From NCBI GenBank assembly GCA_902464295.1, contig CABQIW010000002.1:18407-82406 (forward strand): a DNA stretch of 64,000 nt, read 5' to 3'. The notes under the pieces are model-generated. The model searched no databases. It had not been told where the DNA came from and saw only the letters and a list, made by a program, of their open reading frames with translations. The stretch is from an uncultured Eggerthella sp. (GTDB lineage: Bacteria; Actinomycetota; Coriobacteriia; Coriobacteriales; Eggerthellaceae). The position numbers and the translations under genes are program-made. Shown one piece after another: positions 43,873 to 52,698 of the stretch; the stretch's first letter is position 1; the number at the start of each line of letters is the position of its first letter.

Positions 43873-43941
43873 CGTTTTGCCGATCGGCCGCTTCGGTGAG
43901 AGGGTCGGGCTGGTCGTGGATAAGGAAGGAAAGGATACAAC

Positions 43942-44196
43942 GTGAGCTGGCAGTACATTCTCATTTCGCTTTCAGATGCCTACAGTTTCGTCATCGTCAT
44001 CTATGTTCTGCTCTCGTGGTTCCCGATGGGCGGCATCATTGAGGAGATTCGCAACGCTCTTGGTAAGATCTGTGATCCTTTTTTGAATCTTTTTAAACGA
44101 CTTATCCCTCCTATTGGTGGGATGGTGGACATTACCCCTATTATCGCGTTACTTGTGTTACAGTTCGGGGTGCGATTTATAGTATCATTGTTCTAA
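43942..44196 (+). CDS. yggT: YggT family membrane protein
   Basis: 84 residues, two transmembrane helices around a loop with the family motif LSWFP ... LGKICDPFLNLFKRLIPPIGGMVDITPIIALLVLQF. The GTG start at 43942 follows GGAAGGAAAGGA. YggT/YlmG proteins occur between sepF and divIVA in Gram-positives and are linked to division and nucleoid distribution, with no known enzymatic role. Confidence 0.93.
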   Translation: MSWQYILISLSDAYSFVIVIYVLLSWFPMGGIIEEIRNALGKICDPFLNLFKRLIPPIGGMVDITPIIALLVLQFGVRFIVSLF

Positions 44197-44229
44197 AGCG
44201 CGCATATTTACCAGGCAAGAGAGGTTGTT

Positions 44230-45012
44230 ATGGCGATTACATCCGAGGATATTCAGCAGCAGAGTTTCAAGATCGAGCGTCGTGGATACGATGTCGATGA
44301 AGTAGACGTCTTCCTTGAGCACGTTTCCGATGAGATCGATGCGCTCAACGATGAAATTGCCCACCTGCGTGCCCAGCTCGCTGAAGCGAAGAGCACGCCG
44401 GCTAGTTCGAACCAGCAGCAGCAAGCGGCTCCTTCTTTGGAGGATTCAGCTGCTCTTGCTGAGAAGGATGCACGCATCGCAGAGCTCGAAAGCCAGCTTG
44501 GCGAGCGCAAGAGCGAAGACAATGCCATCGCGCAGGCGCTCATCATCGCGCAGCGCACGGCCGATGAGATCGTTTCAAAGGCGAAGACCGATGGCGAGAA
44601 CATCCGTCGTAATGCCGAAGAAGAAGGTCAGCGCATTCTCGATAAGGCTGATGGCGAAAAGCAGCGCATCATCGAGCAGATCAGCGAACTCACGGTCAGC
44701 CGCGAGAAGGTGCGCGAGCAGTATCAGGAGATGCTCAAGGACTTCATTGCTGCATCTACGAAGCGCCTTTCCGAGATCGGTGGCGATAACACGTCCGATA
44801 TCGTTATTCCTGAAGGCTTGATCGATGAAGATGCAAAAGCTGAACCTGTTGCAAAGAAATGGTCTCCTTCTCCTTCAACCGCAACCTACACCACGCCTAC
44901 GGTCAATCCTGCCGTTGCCAGCCCGGCACCTCCGAAGCCCTCGCAGTCTTCGAAGGATCTTTCCGGCTACGGCGACGCGGATGATTCCTTCACCTTCGAC
45001 GAGATCGACTAA
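44230..45012 (+). CDS. divIVA: DivIVA domain-containing protein
   Basis: 260 residues. Residues 1-60 are the DivIVA lipid-binding domain (MAITSEDIQQQSFKIERRGYDVDEVDVFLEHV), then a Ser/Gln linker, a long coiled coil (about 75-185) and a Pro/Thr/Ser-rich tail. It senses negative membrane curvature and organises poles or septum; in actinobacteria DivIVA (Wag31) directs polar growth. AAGAGAGG precedes the start. The last member of the division block before yggU. Confidence 0.93.
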   Translation: MAITSEDIQQQSFKIERRGYDVDEVDVFLEHVSDEIDALNDEIAHLRAQLAEAKSTPASSNQQQQAAPSLEDSAALAEKDARIAELESQLGERKSEDNAIAQALIIAQRTADEIVSKAKTDGENIRRNAEEEGQRILDKADGEKQRIIEQISELTVSREKVREQYQEMLKDFIAASTKRLSEIGGDNTSDIVIPEGLIDEDAKAEPVAKKWSPSPSTATYTTPTVNPAVASPAPPKPSQSSKDLSGYGDADDSFTFDEID

Positions 45013-45018
45013 GGTCTC

Positions 45019-45312
45019 ATGGCTGGTCAACCGTATAAACTTGCACTACGTCTCACGCCCCGCTCGGGGCGTGATGCTGTTTTGGGCATAAAATCCATCG
45101 AAGGTTTGGATGAAGTGCAGGCCTGCGTGACCGCACCGCCCGATAACGGCAAGGCGAACAAAGCGCTCTGTAAGCTTGTCGCTTCTGAGTTGGGGATCGC
45201 GAAATCGAAAGTAGAGGTGGTGCAAGGGCAGACAAGCCGCCACAAGCGCCTTGCCATCGATGCCCCCGAACCTCTCATCACTGCTTGGCTTTCCAGCCTG
45301 CCTGCTCTCTAA
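45019..45312 (+). CDS. yggU: DUF167/YggU family protein
   Basis: 97 residues, matching the YggU fold: LRLTPRSGRDAVLGI, ACVTAPPDNGKANKALCKLVASELG and VEVVQGQTSRHKRLAI. This small conserved protein often sits behind yggT in bacteria; its function is unknown. It is the last gene of the plus-strand run, six nt after divIVA. Confidence 0.9.
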   Translation: MAGQPYKLALRLTPRSGRDAVLGIKSIEGLDEVQACVTAPPDNGKANKALCKLVASELGIAKSKVEVVQGQTSRHKRLAIDAPEPLITAWLSSLPAL

Positions 45313-45326
45313 TCTATAAGGTTAAA

Positions 45327-45482
45327 GATCGGCGAAGCCTGCGAGGTACAAAGTGACCCGTTTCCCTGTTCGCGAATCTGCATTTTGCAGATTCGCTCAT
45401 GCGTCACTGCTTTTCTCGGGTTTTATTACTAACTAGAGTGTCGGAAAAGAGTCACTTTGCTACCTCACTGCCTTCGCCGATC
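45327..45482. repeat. MITE-like element with 31-32 nt terminal inverted repeats
   Basis: The left arm 45327-45357 (starts GATCGGCGAAG, ends CAAAGTGAC) and the right arm 45451-45482 (starts GTCACTTTG, ends CTTCGCCGATC) are near-perfect inverted copies. Between them lies an independent palindrome, GCGAATCTGCA / TGCAGATTCGC, at 45372-45396 with a 3-nt loop. There is no ORF. The element sits between yggU and the 3' end of rnpB. It could be a non-autonomous mobile element, a BIME-type repeat, or a bidirectional terminator between converging transcripts. Confidence 0.7.
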
Positions 45483-45531
45483 TGGCAATGAACGCTTGTG
45501 GGCTTGGCTGTCCTTGTAGAATAAAGAAAGG

Positions 45532-46022
45532 GGAGTGAGTCTATAAGCCGGGTTCTGTGATCGGCAACCATTTATCTCGACTTCCTGTTACCAAGAAGCT
45601 CTAGCACGCAACCCGAATGCACGGAAAGGCAACCGTATCGCACTCCTATTTGCGCTTGCTTCAGATGGGGTTTACCAAGCCATACTGTTACCAGTATGCT
45701 GGTGCGCTCTTACCGCACCGTTTCAGCTTTTCCACAGCCTGAGGCGCCTCAGCACATCATCTCAGCGTTCAGGATTCACTCACAGCGCAGCCAAGGCTGC
45801 TCGTTCATACTTCACGCAGATCTGAAGCGCTGAATGCGCCTCAGAATCAACCAACATCGCAGGGAAATACCTGCTGATGATGTCTTGAGACGCCTCAGAC
45901 CAGGAGTTTTCTTTTCTGTGGCACTATCCGTCGGGTCACCCCGCCCAGCCGTTAGCTGGCATCTTGCCTTTTGAAGCCCGGACTTTCCTCACCGCATGCG
46001 GCGCGGTTGCCCGACTCACTCC
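45532..46022 (-). ncRNA. rnpB: RNase P RNA, type A, expanded
   Basis: On the minus strand the 5' end GGAGTGAGTCGGGC and the 3' end TTATAGACTCACTCC form a 10-bp P1 helix. GAGGAAAGTCCGGGC near the 5' end, GGGTGACCCGACGG with ATAGTGCCACAGAAA, and ACAGAACCCGGCTTATAG near the 3' end are universal RNase P RNA sequences. At about 491 nt it is longer than usual, owing to an expanded arm (about 45742-45905) with repeated CTGAGGCG words. A TAGAAT -10 box lies at 46029-46034, seven nt before the 5' end. Confidence 0.93.
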
Positions 46023-46064
46023 TATGGTATTCTAGCAAACATCACCAAAGCGCGAAGGAGCATC

Positions 46065-46757
46065 ATGCATTCTTGCTTGCTGGTAGGGGGCGCACCTACC
46101 GAACATAAAGGCCTCGATTTCGTTCTCGAGAACTTCGCCTTCGATGCGATCATCGCGGTCGATGCAGGATATGCAGCGCTTGTAGAGCGAGGGATCGCAC
46201 CGCATCATGCCTTCGGCGATTTCGATTCGCTCGGGTTCGTTCCGCAAGAAGCGGAAGGCGGTGTGTGCGTTCACCCTTTCGATCCCCACAAAGACTTCAC
46301 CGACATGGACCTTGCGCTCAACTTCGCGATCGAGGGAGGATTCACGCATATCGTCATGTGCGACGGTCTCTATGCACGTCTCGATCATTCGCTCGCTAAC
46401 CTGCAGTTGATGGCAGCTGCTGCGCGCAAAGGTCAGCGGGTGTGGGGCGTTACCGAAGAAGAAGTTGTCGTTGCGCTCGATGCAGAAGGTGAATTGAATC
46501 ATCTTGAGATCGCAGCAGGTTCACAAGGAATCTGTTCAGTGCTCGCTCATTCCGATAGCGTTTCAGGCGTGTATGAAACAGGTTTGGCATATGGTCTTGA
46601 AGATGCCCGGCTTACGAACTGCTTTCCGCTGGGCATCTCGAATGAGCTCACTGGTCAGGCTGCGCGTATTTCGCTGGACGCGGGAAGCACCTGGATCTTT
46701 CTTCCGCTACACGAGCTCAAGAGCATTTCATACGCTGGAGAGTCCTTCATCAAGTAA
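46065..46757 (+). CDS. thiN: thiamine pyrophosphokinase
   Basis: 230 residues. It has the N-terminal ADP/thiamine-binding IIAVDAGYAALVERGIAPHHAFGDFDSLG, the DFTDMDLALNFAIEGG block, the GLYARLDHSLANLQLM Asp/His motif and a C-terminal thiamine-binding barrel with GLAYGLEDARL and GISNEL. It makes TPP directly from thiamine. The ATG at 46065 follows AAGGAG; it is divergent from rnpB with 42 nt between. The thiC operon lies 1.5 kb downstream, so the cell may use both salvaged thiamine and the de novo route. Confidence 0.92.
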   Translation: MHSCLLVGGAPTEHKGLDFVLENFAFDAIIAVDAGYAALVERGIAPHHAFGDFDSLGFVPQEAEGGVCVHPFDPHKDFTDMDLALNFAIEGGFTHIVMCDGLYARLDHSLANLQLMAAAARKGQRVWGVTEEEVVVALDAEGELNHLEIAAGSQGICSVLAHSDSVSGVYETGLAYGLEDARLTNCFPLGISNELTGQAARISLDAGSTWIFLPLHELKSISYAGESFIK

Positions 46758-46852
46758 GTGCGAACGAAAAGCTAAAGCAAGAAGCCACACCGCGTGAATG
46801 CAACGAGGCGTAGCATCGCAGTCTTGTTCGCACTGAGCACAGGGCGAAGAAG

Positions 46853-48112
46853 CTAATCCGTTTTCGTAGGACAAGCAGGGATCGTGCCGCTCCCAGATTT
46901 CCAGCCGCATATGACCAACACGATCGAAAGCGCAAGCATGACCGCAAGCGGCAAGAACCATGACCCTGATAGATCGACGAGCAGCCCGAGACACGCCGGA
47001 CCGATGGCTGCCATAAGGTAGCCGAATGTTTGCGAGATGCTGGAGAGCTTCGAGGAATCTTCGGGGTTCTCGGTGCGCACGCCGAAGTAGTACATGCACA
47101 AGCAGAAGGGCGCGCCAAGTGCGAAGCCCACGATAACGGTGGCTACGATCGCTGTTGCATCGGCATTCACGAAGAAGAGCGCTACGATGCCCACTACGCA
47201 GATCATCCCAATGCTCGCGCCGAACAAACGCTGTCGCTTGAGACGTTGGGCAATGGGCGGAACGAAGATCGTGCAGGGAATGCCCACAATAGGGAAGAGA
47301 GCAACGCAGGTGGTGATCGCCGATGCGCTCACTCCGCCTTCAGTAAGGATGGCGGGAAGCCAGGCTACGAGGCTGAAGAAGAGGATCGATTGAACGCCGA
47401 AGAGACCCGTTATCCACCAGGTAAGAGGCTGCTTCAAGAGATATTGGCTGATCAGGTTCGCGGGATGCAGGCGGAGCACCCGACGCTCGGGCGCGCTCTT
47501 CGTCGGTCTCATCATGCAACGCGCTGCGATCCAGAGTAAGAGTGCGATCGCGGCGAAAGGAACGACCATCGTCAAGACCGTGCGCCAGTCGGAAGAGGCG
47601 GCGACGAGCGCGGAGCTGAATCCTGCGATGCCTCCAGCGAAGACGCTGATAGTGGTGGTGTAGAGGGCGGTCATCACGCCTACATGGGCAGGAAAGTTGT
47701 CACGCACGACCGAAGGCAGCAGCACGTTTCCTGAAGAGATGCCGAACCCGAGAAGGATCGTGCCGAAGAAAAGGCCGAACGGACCCGCGAACGAACGCAG
47801 AAGGATCCCGATGATGATCGCCGTGCAACCAAAAGCAAGCACGCGACTTTTCCCAAAGCGTTCCGATAGTGCGCTCATGAAAAGTGCTGAGGCAGCGAAC
47901 GCAAGAAGGGGAAGCGTGGTCACCAGGCCCATCGCTGCAGATGAAAGGCCAAGATCGTTTTGCACCTCAACGCACAGCGCACCCATCGAAGTAATAGGAG
48001 CACGTAGAACTGCAGCAGTGAACACGATTGCTAAGGCAACAACGATAAGGAAACGCTTATCCGCTTTGAAGCGCGGCCGATTCTTATCCATATTTCTGCG
48101 ATGGAACATCAT
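46853..48112 (-). CDS. MFS transporter, CynX/NimT family
   Basis: 419 residues with about 12 transmembrane helices. The VLRAPITSMGAL in helix 1, GLSSAAMGLVTTLPLLAFAASA, the RFG loop, and GISSGNVLLPSVVRDNFP are typical of the cyanate permease/2-nitroimidazole transporter (CynX/NimT) family. The true substrate is not predictable; location beside thiamine genes is no more than suggestive. Several ATGs (48112, 48109, 48091) compete as start; the third gives MDKNRPRFK. Confidence 0.88.
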   Translation of the reverse strand: MMFHRRNMDKNRPRFKADKRFLIVVALAIVFTAAVLRAPITSMGALCVEVQNDLGLSSAAMGLVTTLPLLAFAASALFMSALSERFGKSRVLAFGCTAIIIGILLRSFAGPFGLFFGTILLGFGISSGNVLLPSVVRDNFPAHVGVMTALYTTTISVFAGGIAGFSSALVAASSDWRTVLTMVVPFAAIALLLWIAARCMMRPTKSAPERRVLRLHPANLISQYLLKQPLTWWITGLFGVQSILFFSLVAWLPAILTEGGVSASAITTCVALFPIVGIPCTIFVPPIAQRLKRQRLFGASIGMICVVGIVALFFVNADATAIVATVIVGFALGAPFCLCMYYFGVRTENPEDSSKLSSISQTFGYLMAAIGPACLGLLVDLSGSWFLPLAVMLALSIVLVICGWKSGSGTIPACPTKTD

Positions 48113-48224
48113 GGTTATCCATGATACGGCATGCGCAACAATTTGGTAGCGCGATCAATGCCAGCCGAAGGTGCATCTGAATGAGCTATACTTTTACGTA
48201 GTGGTTTGAGATGCCACGATTACA

Positions 48225-48306
48225 TACGGGGAGCTTGCGCGTTGCAGGCTGAGAGGGAGCGGTGCTCCGACCCGATGAACCTGTCTGGATAATGCCAACG
48301 AAGGGA
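48225..48306 (+). promoter_or_regulatory. TPP riboswitch (THI element)
   Basis: The conserved THI-box segments appear in order: GGGGAGC, GGCTGAGAGGGAG, CGACCCGATGAACCTG, CTGGATAATGCCAACG and AAGGGA. The element ends eight nt before the thiC ATG, and its final purines (GAAGGGA) double as the ribosome-binding site, which favours control of translation initiation. A TATACT -10-like box lies upstream at 48187-48192. Confidence 0.95.
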
Positions 48307-48314
48307 ATGCGATC

Positions 48315-49622
48315 ATGACGATCACGCAAATCGATGCCGCTCGGCAAGGAATCATCACTGATGCAATGAAGCGCGTTGCAGAGAAGGAGCGCAAGGCTCC
48401 TGAAGAGATCCGCGCGGGCGTTGCTGCGGGAAGCATTGCGATCCCGGCAAATATCAATCATAAGAATCTCGATCCTGAAGGCGTGGGCACGGGCTTGCGC
48501 ACGAAGGTTAATGTCAACCTAGGAATCTCAGGCGATCTGATCGACATGGATGTCGAACTTGAGAAGGTTCGCGTTGCGCTTGAGCTGGGCGCGGAAGGCA
48601 TCATGGACCTATCGAACCATGGCAAGACCCAGGAGTTTCGCAAGCAGCTGCTCGAGATGGCTCCTGTTATGATCGGCACGGTGCCCATGTACGATGCGAT
48701 CGGTTATTTGGAGAAAGCGCTCATCTCCATCACGCCGCAGGACTTCCTTGATGTGGTGCGCCGTCATGCTGAAGACGGGGTGGATTTCGTGACCATCCAT
48801 GCGGGCATGAACCGGCGCGTGATCGAATCGTTCAAGGAGACGGGCCGCTTGATGAACATCGTTTCGCGCGGCGGTTCGCTCATCTTCGCCTGGATGGAAG
48901 CAACGGGCAACGAGAATCCGTTCTACGAATACTACGATGACGTGCTCGAGATCCTACATGAATATGATGTGACGATCAGTATTGGTGATGCGATGCGTCC
49001 TGGCTGTGGGTATGATGCGACCGATGCTGGGCAGATCGCTGAGTTGATCGAGATCGGTAAGCTTACTAAGCGCGCGTGGGATGCGGGCGTTCAGGTGATG
49101 GTCGAAGGCCCGGGCCATATGGCTATCGATGAGATCGCAGCCAATATGAAGCTGCAGAAGCGCTTGTGTCATGATGCGCCGTTCTATGTGCTCGGACCGC
49201 TCGTTACTGATATCGCACCAGGGTATGATCACATCACGGCTGCTATTGGTGGCGCAGTGGCTGCGAGCAGTGGTGCGGATTTCCTTTGCTATGTTACACC
49301 TGCTGAGCACTTGCGCCTTCCCGATGTGAACGATGTGCGCGAGGGGCTGGTGGCAACGAAGATCGCAGCACATGCGGCAGATATCGCTAAGGGAATTCCT
49401 GGTGCGTGCGACCGGGATAATCGCATGAGTGATGCCAGACGGCGCTTCGATTGGGAAGAGATGTTCGCTCTGGCGCTTGACCCAGTGAAACCGCGCGAAT
49501 ATTTCGAGAGCGCGCCGCCAACGAACGAGGAATCGTGCACGATGTGCGGCAAGATGTGTGCGGTTCGCACGGTCAATACCATCATGGATGGTCTCGTCAT
49601 CGATCTTGGTGATGAATACTAG
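48315..49622 (+). CDS. thiC: phosphomethylpyrimidine synthase ThiC
   Basis: 435 residues, the short form without the N-terminal extension of E. coli ThiC. It rearranges aminoimidazole ribotide to HMP-phosphate by radical SAM chemistry. It has NINHKN, GADGIMDLS-like [43 protein letters not shown], the metal-binding His in YDHIT, and the C-terminal 4Fe-4S motif CTMCGKMC. Translation is under the TPP riboswitch immediately upstream, and thiE and thiD follow. Confidence 0.97.
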   Translation: MTITQIDAARQGIITDAMKRVAEKERKAPEEIRAGVAAGSIAIPANINHKNLDPEGVGTGLRTKVNVNLGISGDLIDMDVELEKVRVALELGAEGIMDLSNHGKTQEFRKQLLEMAPVMIGTVPMYDAIGYLEKALISITPQDFLDVVRRHAEDGVDFVTIHAGMNRRVIESFKETGRLMNIVSRGGSLIFAWMEATGNENPFYEYYDDVLEILHEYDVTISIGDAMRPGCGYDATDAGQIAELIEIGKLTKRAWDAGVQVMVEGPGHMAIDEIAANMKLQKRLCHDAPFYVLGPLVTDIAPGYDHITAAIGGAVAASSGADFLCYVTPAEHLRLPDVNDVREGLVATKIAAHAADIAKGIPGACDRDNRMSDARRRFDWEEMFALALDPVKPREYFESAPPTNEESCTMCGKMCAVRTVNTIMDGLVIDLGDEY

Positions 49623-49626
49623 TTTC

Positions 49627-50277
49627 ATGCGAACGCGGAGCAAAGAAGAGATTCGCGATGCCTTAAGGCTCTATGCGGTCACGGATCGCTCGTGGCTTCG
49701 TGGGCGTCGGTTCGAGAAGGTCTTGCAAGTGGCTCTTTCCGCAGGTGGGATCACCTGTGTGCAACTTCGCGAAAAGCACGCCGCGCCCGAAGAGAAAGAG
49801 GCGCTTGCACGCGAGGCGCAGGAATTGTGCGCACAAGCTGGTATTCCGCTTTTGATCGATGACGATGTCGAGCTCGCTTTGCGCATTGGCGCTGATGGTG
49901 TGCATATCGGCCAAGATGATATCCCCTGTGCTGAAGCGCGTCGTACGCTTGGCGGCCAAGCGATCATCGGCGTTACGGCAAAAACGCTTGAGCAAGCGCG
50001 TAAAGCGGAGGCTGAAGGTGCCGACTATCTAGGGGTAGGCGCGGTGTTTCCCACCTCGACCAAGCAAGACACGTGGACGATCGATCATGAGGTGTTGCGG
50101 CAGATCTGCGCCGCGGTTTCGATCCCTGTGGTGGCTATTGGAGGGATCACGGCAGACAATGCGCGCGAACTTGCGGGGACGGGCATTGCCGGAATCGCAG
50201 TGGTTTCAGCGATCTTCGCGCAGGATGATCTGGCAGATGCGGTCAAGCATTTGTCGAAGGTGGCCGAAGCGCTTTGA
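49627..50277 (+). CDS. thiE: thiamine phosphate synthase
   Basis: 216 residues, TIM-barrel ThiE: LRLYAVTDRSWL, VQLREKHAAP, IPLLIDDDVELALRIGADGVHIGQDD, GVTAKTLEQARKAEAEGADYLGVGAVFPTSTK and VVAIGGITADN, which cover the pyrophosphate, HMP-PP and thiazole-phosphate sites. It joins HMP-PP and HET-P. An in-frame ATG at 49612 overlaps the thiC stop by 11 nt and is an equally possible start; neither has a strong ribosome-binding site, suggesting coupling to thiC. Confidence 0.93.
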   Translation: MRTRSKEEIRDALRLYAVTDRSWLRGRRFEKVLQVALSAGGITCVQLREKHAAPEEKEALAREAQELCAQAGIPLLIDDDVELALRIGADGVHIGQDDIPCAEARRTLGGQAIIGVTAKTLEQARKAEAEGADYLGVGAVFPTSTKQDTWTIDHEVLRQICAAVSIPVVAIGGITADNARELAGTGIAGIAVVSAIFAQDDLADAVKHLSKVAEAL

Positions 50278-50338
50278 GGCGCTGCTGTGCGAAAAAGACA
50301 GCGCTAGGTAAGTATTCAAGAGTAGGGATGAGGGCGGT

Positions 50339-51220
50339 ATGAAGAGCGTAGTGACCATAGCGGGTTCGGATTCGAGCGGGGGCGCAGGAATCCAGGCAGA
50401 CCTGAAGACCATGACGGCGCTGGGGGTGTATGGTCAATCGGCCATTACGGCGCTTACTGCGCAGAACACCATGGGCGTGTTGGGAGTGCAGGAAACCACA
50501 CCCGGATTCCTTGCCGAACAGATCGAGGCGATCTTCGCCGATATTCGCCCTGATGCGGTCAAGATCGGCATGGTGGCGAACCCTGCGCTGATCAAGGCCA
50601 TTGCAGAATCGCTACGTGCTTACCGCGCGGAGAACATCGTGCTCGATCCTGTGATGATCGCGACGAGCGGGGCATCGCTGGCAACTGACGACGTGGCGCA
50701 AAGCTTGGTTCGCGAACTGTTCCCGCTGGCAAGTGTGGTCACGCCCAACTTGATCGAGGCAGAGGTCTTCAGCGGGATTGCTATCACGCAACCGCAGCAG
50801 ATGGTTGAGGCAGCGCGCGCTATTCAGGCGCTTGGTGCACGAGCGGTGCTCGTGAAGGGTGGCCACCTTGAGAGTTTCGGGAGCGTGGAAGAACCGGTGC
50901 GCTTATACATTTCAGGATCAGAGGTGGTGTGCGATCACGTCTTCGAATCAGGACAAGCATATGATCTGCTGCTCGCTGAAGACGGCACGGAGTTCTGGCT
51001 TCGCGAGCTGCGCATCGAAACGCAGAACACGCACGGTACGGGTTGCACGCTCTCTTCGGCGATCGCATGTTATTTGGCACAAGATTGCGAGCTCGTTGAA
51101 GCGGTCAAGCGCGCGAAGTTCTATCTCACCCAAGCACTTGCACATGATTTGCAGCTCGGCAGCGGTCACGGTCCTGTGAACCATAGTTGGCGCCTCGACG
51201 CCTCTATTGACCCTGCATGA
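50339..51220 (+). CDS. thiD: hydroxymethylpyrimidine/phosphomethylpyrimidine kinase
   Basis: 293 residues, ribokinase family: VVTIAGSDSSGGAGIQADLKTM at the N-terminus, IKIGMVANP-like VKIGMV, VLDPVMIATSG, VTPNLIEAEVF and the anion hole TQNTHGTGCTLSSA with its catalytic Asp replaced in the usual way by the Cys-containing GTGC loop of ThiD. It phosphorylates HMP twice. About 25 residues longer than E. coli ThiD, with extra residues before the anion hole (about 195-225). Third gene of the riboswitch operon. Confidence 0.93.
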   Translation: MKSVVTIAGSDSSGGAGIQADLKTMTALGVYGQSAITALTAQNTMGVLGVQETTPGFLAEQIEAIFADIRPDAVKIGMVANPALIKAIAESLRAYRAENIVLDPVMIATSGASLATDDVAQSLVRELFPLASVVTPNLIEAEVFSGIAITQPQQMVEAARAIQALGARAVLVKGGHLESFGSVEEPVRLYISGSEVVCDHVFESGQAYDLLLAEDGTEFWLRELRIETQNTHGTGCTLSSAIACYLAQDCELVEAVKRAKFYLTQALAHDLQLGSGHGPVNHSWRLDASIDPA

Positions 51221-51226
51221 TCTTGT

Positions 51227-52681
51227 TTACGAAAGATGCCTCCTGTGGCAATCGAGGGCGAAGGTGAGGAGGGCATCGTGATCGAGGGGCAGGCGCTCTT
51301 CGATCACCTCTTGGAACGTTGCTCCGAGCGCTTCGCCGATAGCGGGGCCTTCGGGTATACCTGCTTCGATCAGATCCTTACCTGAGAGAGGCAGGTCGCG
51401 CAGCGAGAACACTTCATCTTCAGCGATCATCTCGTCGAAGAGCGCTTCGAGCTTGTCGATCTCGTTCACGCGCTCGTGGTATTCGGGAGCTTGTGCGAGT
51501 GAATCGGCACGCATCAGATCGCACATGGCGTGGAAGAGATACTCCTTATTCTCGAGCTTGGCATACAGCCGGCGAATCGACTTCTTCGTAGGCGCTGGAC
51601 GTGTATCGTGATAGCACACGAGCAGCGCAAGATCGCTCGTGAATGCGCGCGAAAAGTGCAGCCGTTTCGCGATGCTGTGCAGGTGTTCAACGCTTACCTT
51701 TGGATGGCCATACATGTGACCCACGCCTTCTTCATCGGTGAAGAAGGTATCGGGCTTGCCGATATCATGCAAGAGCGCCGCCCAACGTGCGAGTGGGGTG
51801 GCGGGCGAGTAATGCACCACCCAAGCAGTGTGCTCGTAAACATCGTAGATGTGATACTTCGTCTTCTGGTCGAGACCCTCCATGGCGATGAGCTCGGGAA
51901 GCACCACATTCAGGATCTCTGTGTACTCCATGAGCACCTGATAGACGTTCTTGCCACACAAGAGCTTGGTCAGCTCGTCCTCGATGCGCTCATCTGCTAT
52001 GAGAAGCAGGTCTTTGCGCTGATCGAGCGCAGCATGAGCGGTTTTCGGTTCCAGGGTGAAGTCTAGCTGGGATGCAAAACGCAGCGCACGCAAGATGCGC
52101 AGCGCGTCTTCGGAAAAGCGCGCATTCGCATCTCCTACGCAGCGGATCATTCCCGCACGCAGATCCGCTTGGCCACCGAAGGGATCGAGGATGCCGCGTG
52201 CTGGATGGAACGCCATCGCGTTCACGGTGAAATCGCGGCGGGCAAGATCCTCTTCGATCGAGTCCGTGAAGATGACCTCCGAAGGGTGACGATGATCGAG
52301 ATAGGTACCCTCGGTGCGGAAGGTGGTGATCTCGAGCACGGTGTCATTCGCAACCACCGTGATGGTCCCATGCTTGGTGCCGGTCTCATGTGCTGCGTAG
52401 CCCGCAGCAATGCAGAGTTCTTTCACCTGCTGCCAAGGAGCTGCAGTGGTAAGGTCGAAATCGTGAAGCTCCCGCTTAAGTAAGAGGTCGCGCACGAAGC
52501 CGCCCACCAGCCACGTCTCGTAACCTGCGGATTCAAGCAGGTCGATCACTGAGACAACGCATGGTGGTATCAGCTCACATGCGCATGCAAGCGTTGTGTC
52601 TTCGAGCAACGAAGACCGATCATGTGACCGGTCTTCGTTCTCATTCGAATGGGTATGTGACACGCTTTGTTCGTGAGACAT
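51227..52681 (-). CDS. tRNA CCA-adding / poly(A) polymerase family nucleotidyltransferase with HD domain
   Basis: 484 residues. An N-terminal class II nucleotidyltransferase head (TWLVGGFVRDLLL, DFDLTTAAP, and RRDFTVNAMAFHP) is followed by the neck RFSEDALRILRALRFASQL, the body and a C-terminal HD phosphohydrolase domain (ALLHDIGKPDTFF, H-x-x-H, then CYHDTR). This is the actinobacterial/Gram-positive CCA-adding type that repairs or builds the 3' CCA of tRNA. The HD domain usually gives 2',3'-cyclic phosphodiesterase or phosphatase activity. It follows the enoyl-CoA hydratase gene by 17 nt and converges on thiD. Confidence 0.92.
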   Translation of the reverse strand: MSHEQSVSHTHSNENEDRSHDRSSLLEDTTLACACELIPPCVVSVIDLLESAGYETWLVGGFVRDLLLKRELHDFDLTTAAPWQQVKELCIAAGYAAHETGTKHGTITVVANDTVLEITTFRTEGTYLDHRHPSEVIFTDSIEEDLARRDFTVNAMAFHPARGILDPFGGQADLRAGMIRCVGDANARFSEDALRILRALRFASQLDFTLEPKTAHAALDQRKDLLLIADERIEDELTKLLCGKNVYQVLMEYTEILNVVLPELIAMEGLDQKTKYHIYDVYEHTAWVVHYSPATPLARWAALLHDIGKPDTFFTDEEGVGHMYGHPKVSVEHLHSIAKRLHFSRAFTSDLALLVCYHDTRPAPTKKSIRRLYAKLENKEYLFHAMCDLMRADSLAQAPEYHERVNEIDKLEALFDEMIAEDEVFSLRDLPLSGKDLIEAGIPEGPAIGEALGATFQEVIEERLPLDHDALLTFALDCHRRHLS

Positions 52682-52698
52682 TGGCTGCCATTCGTTCG

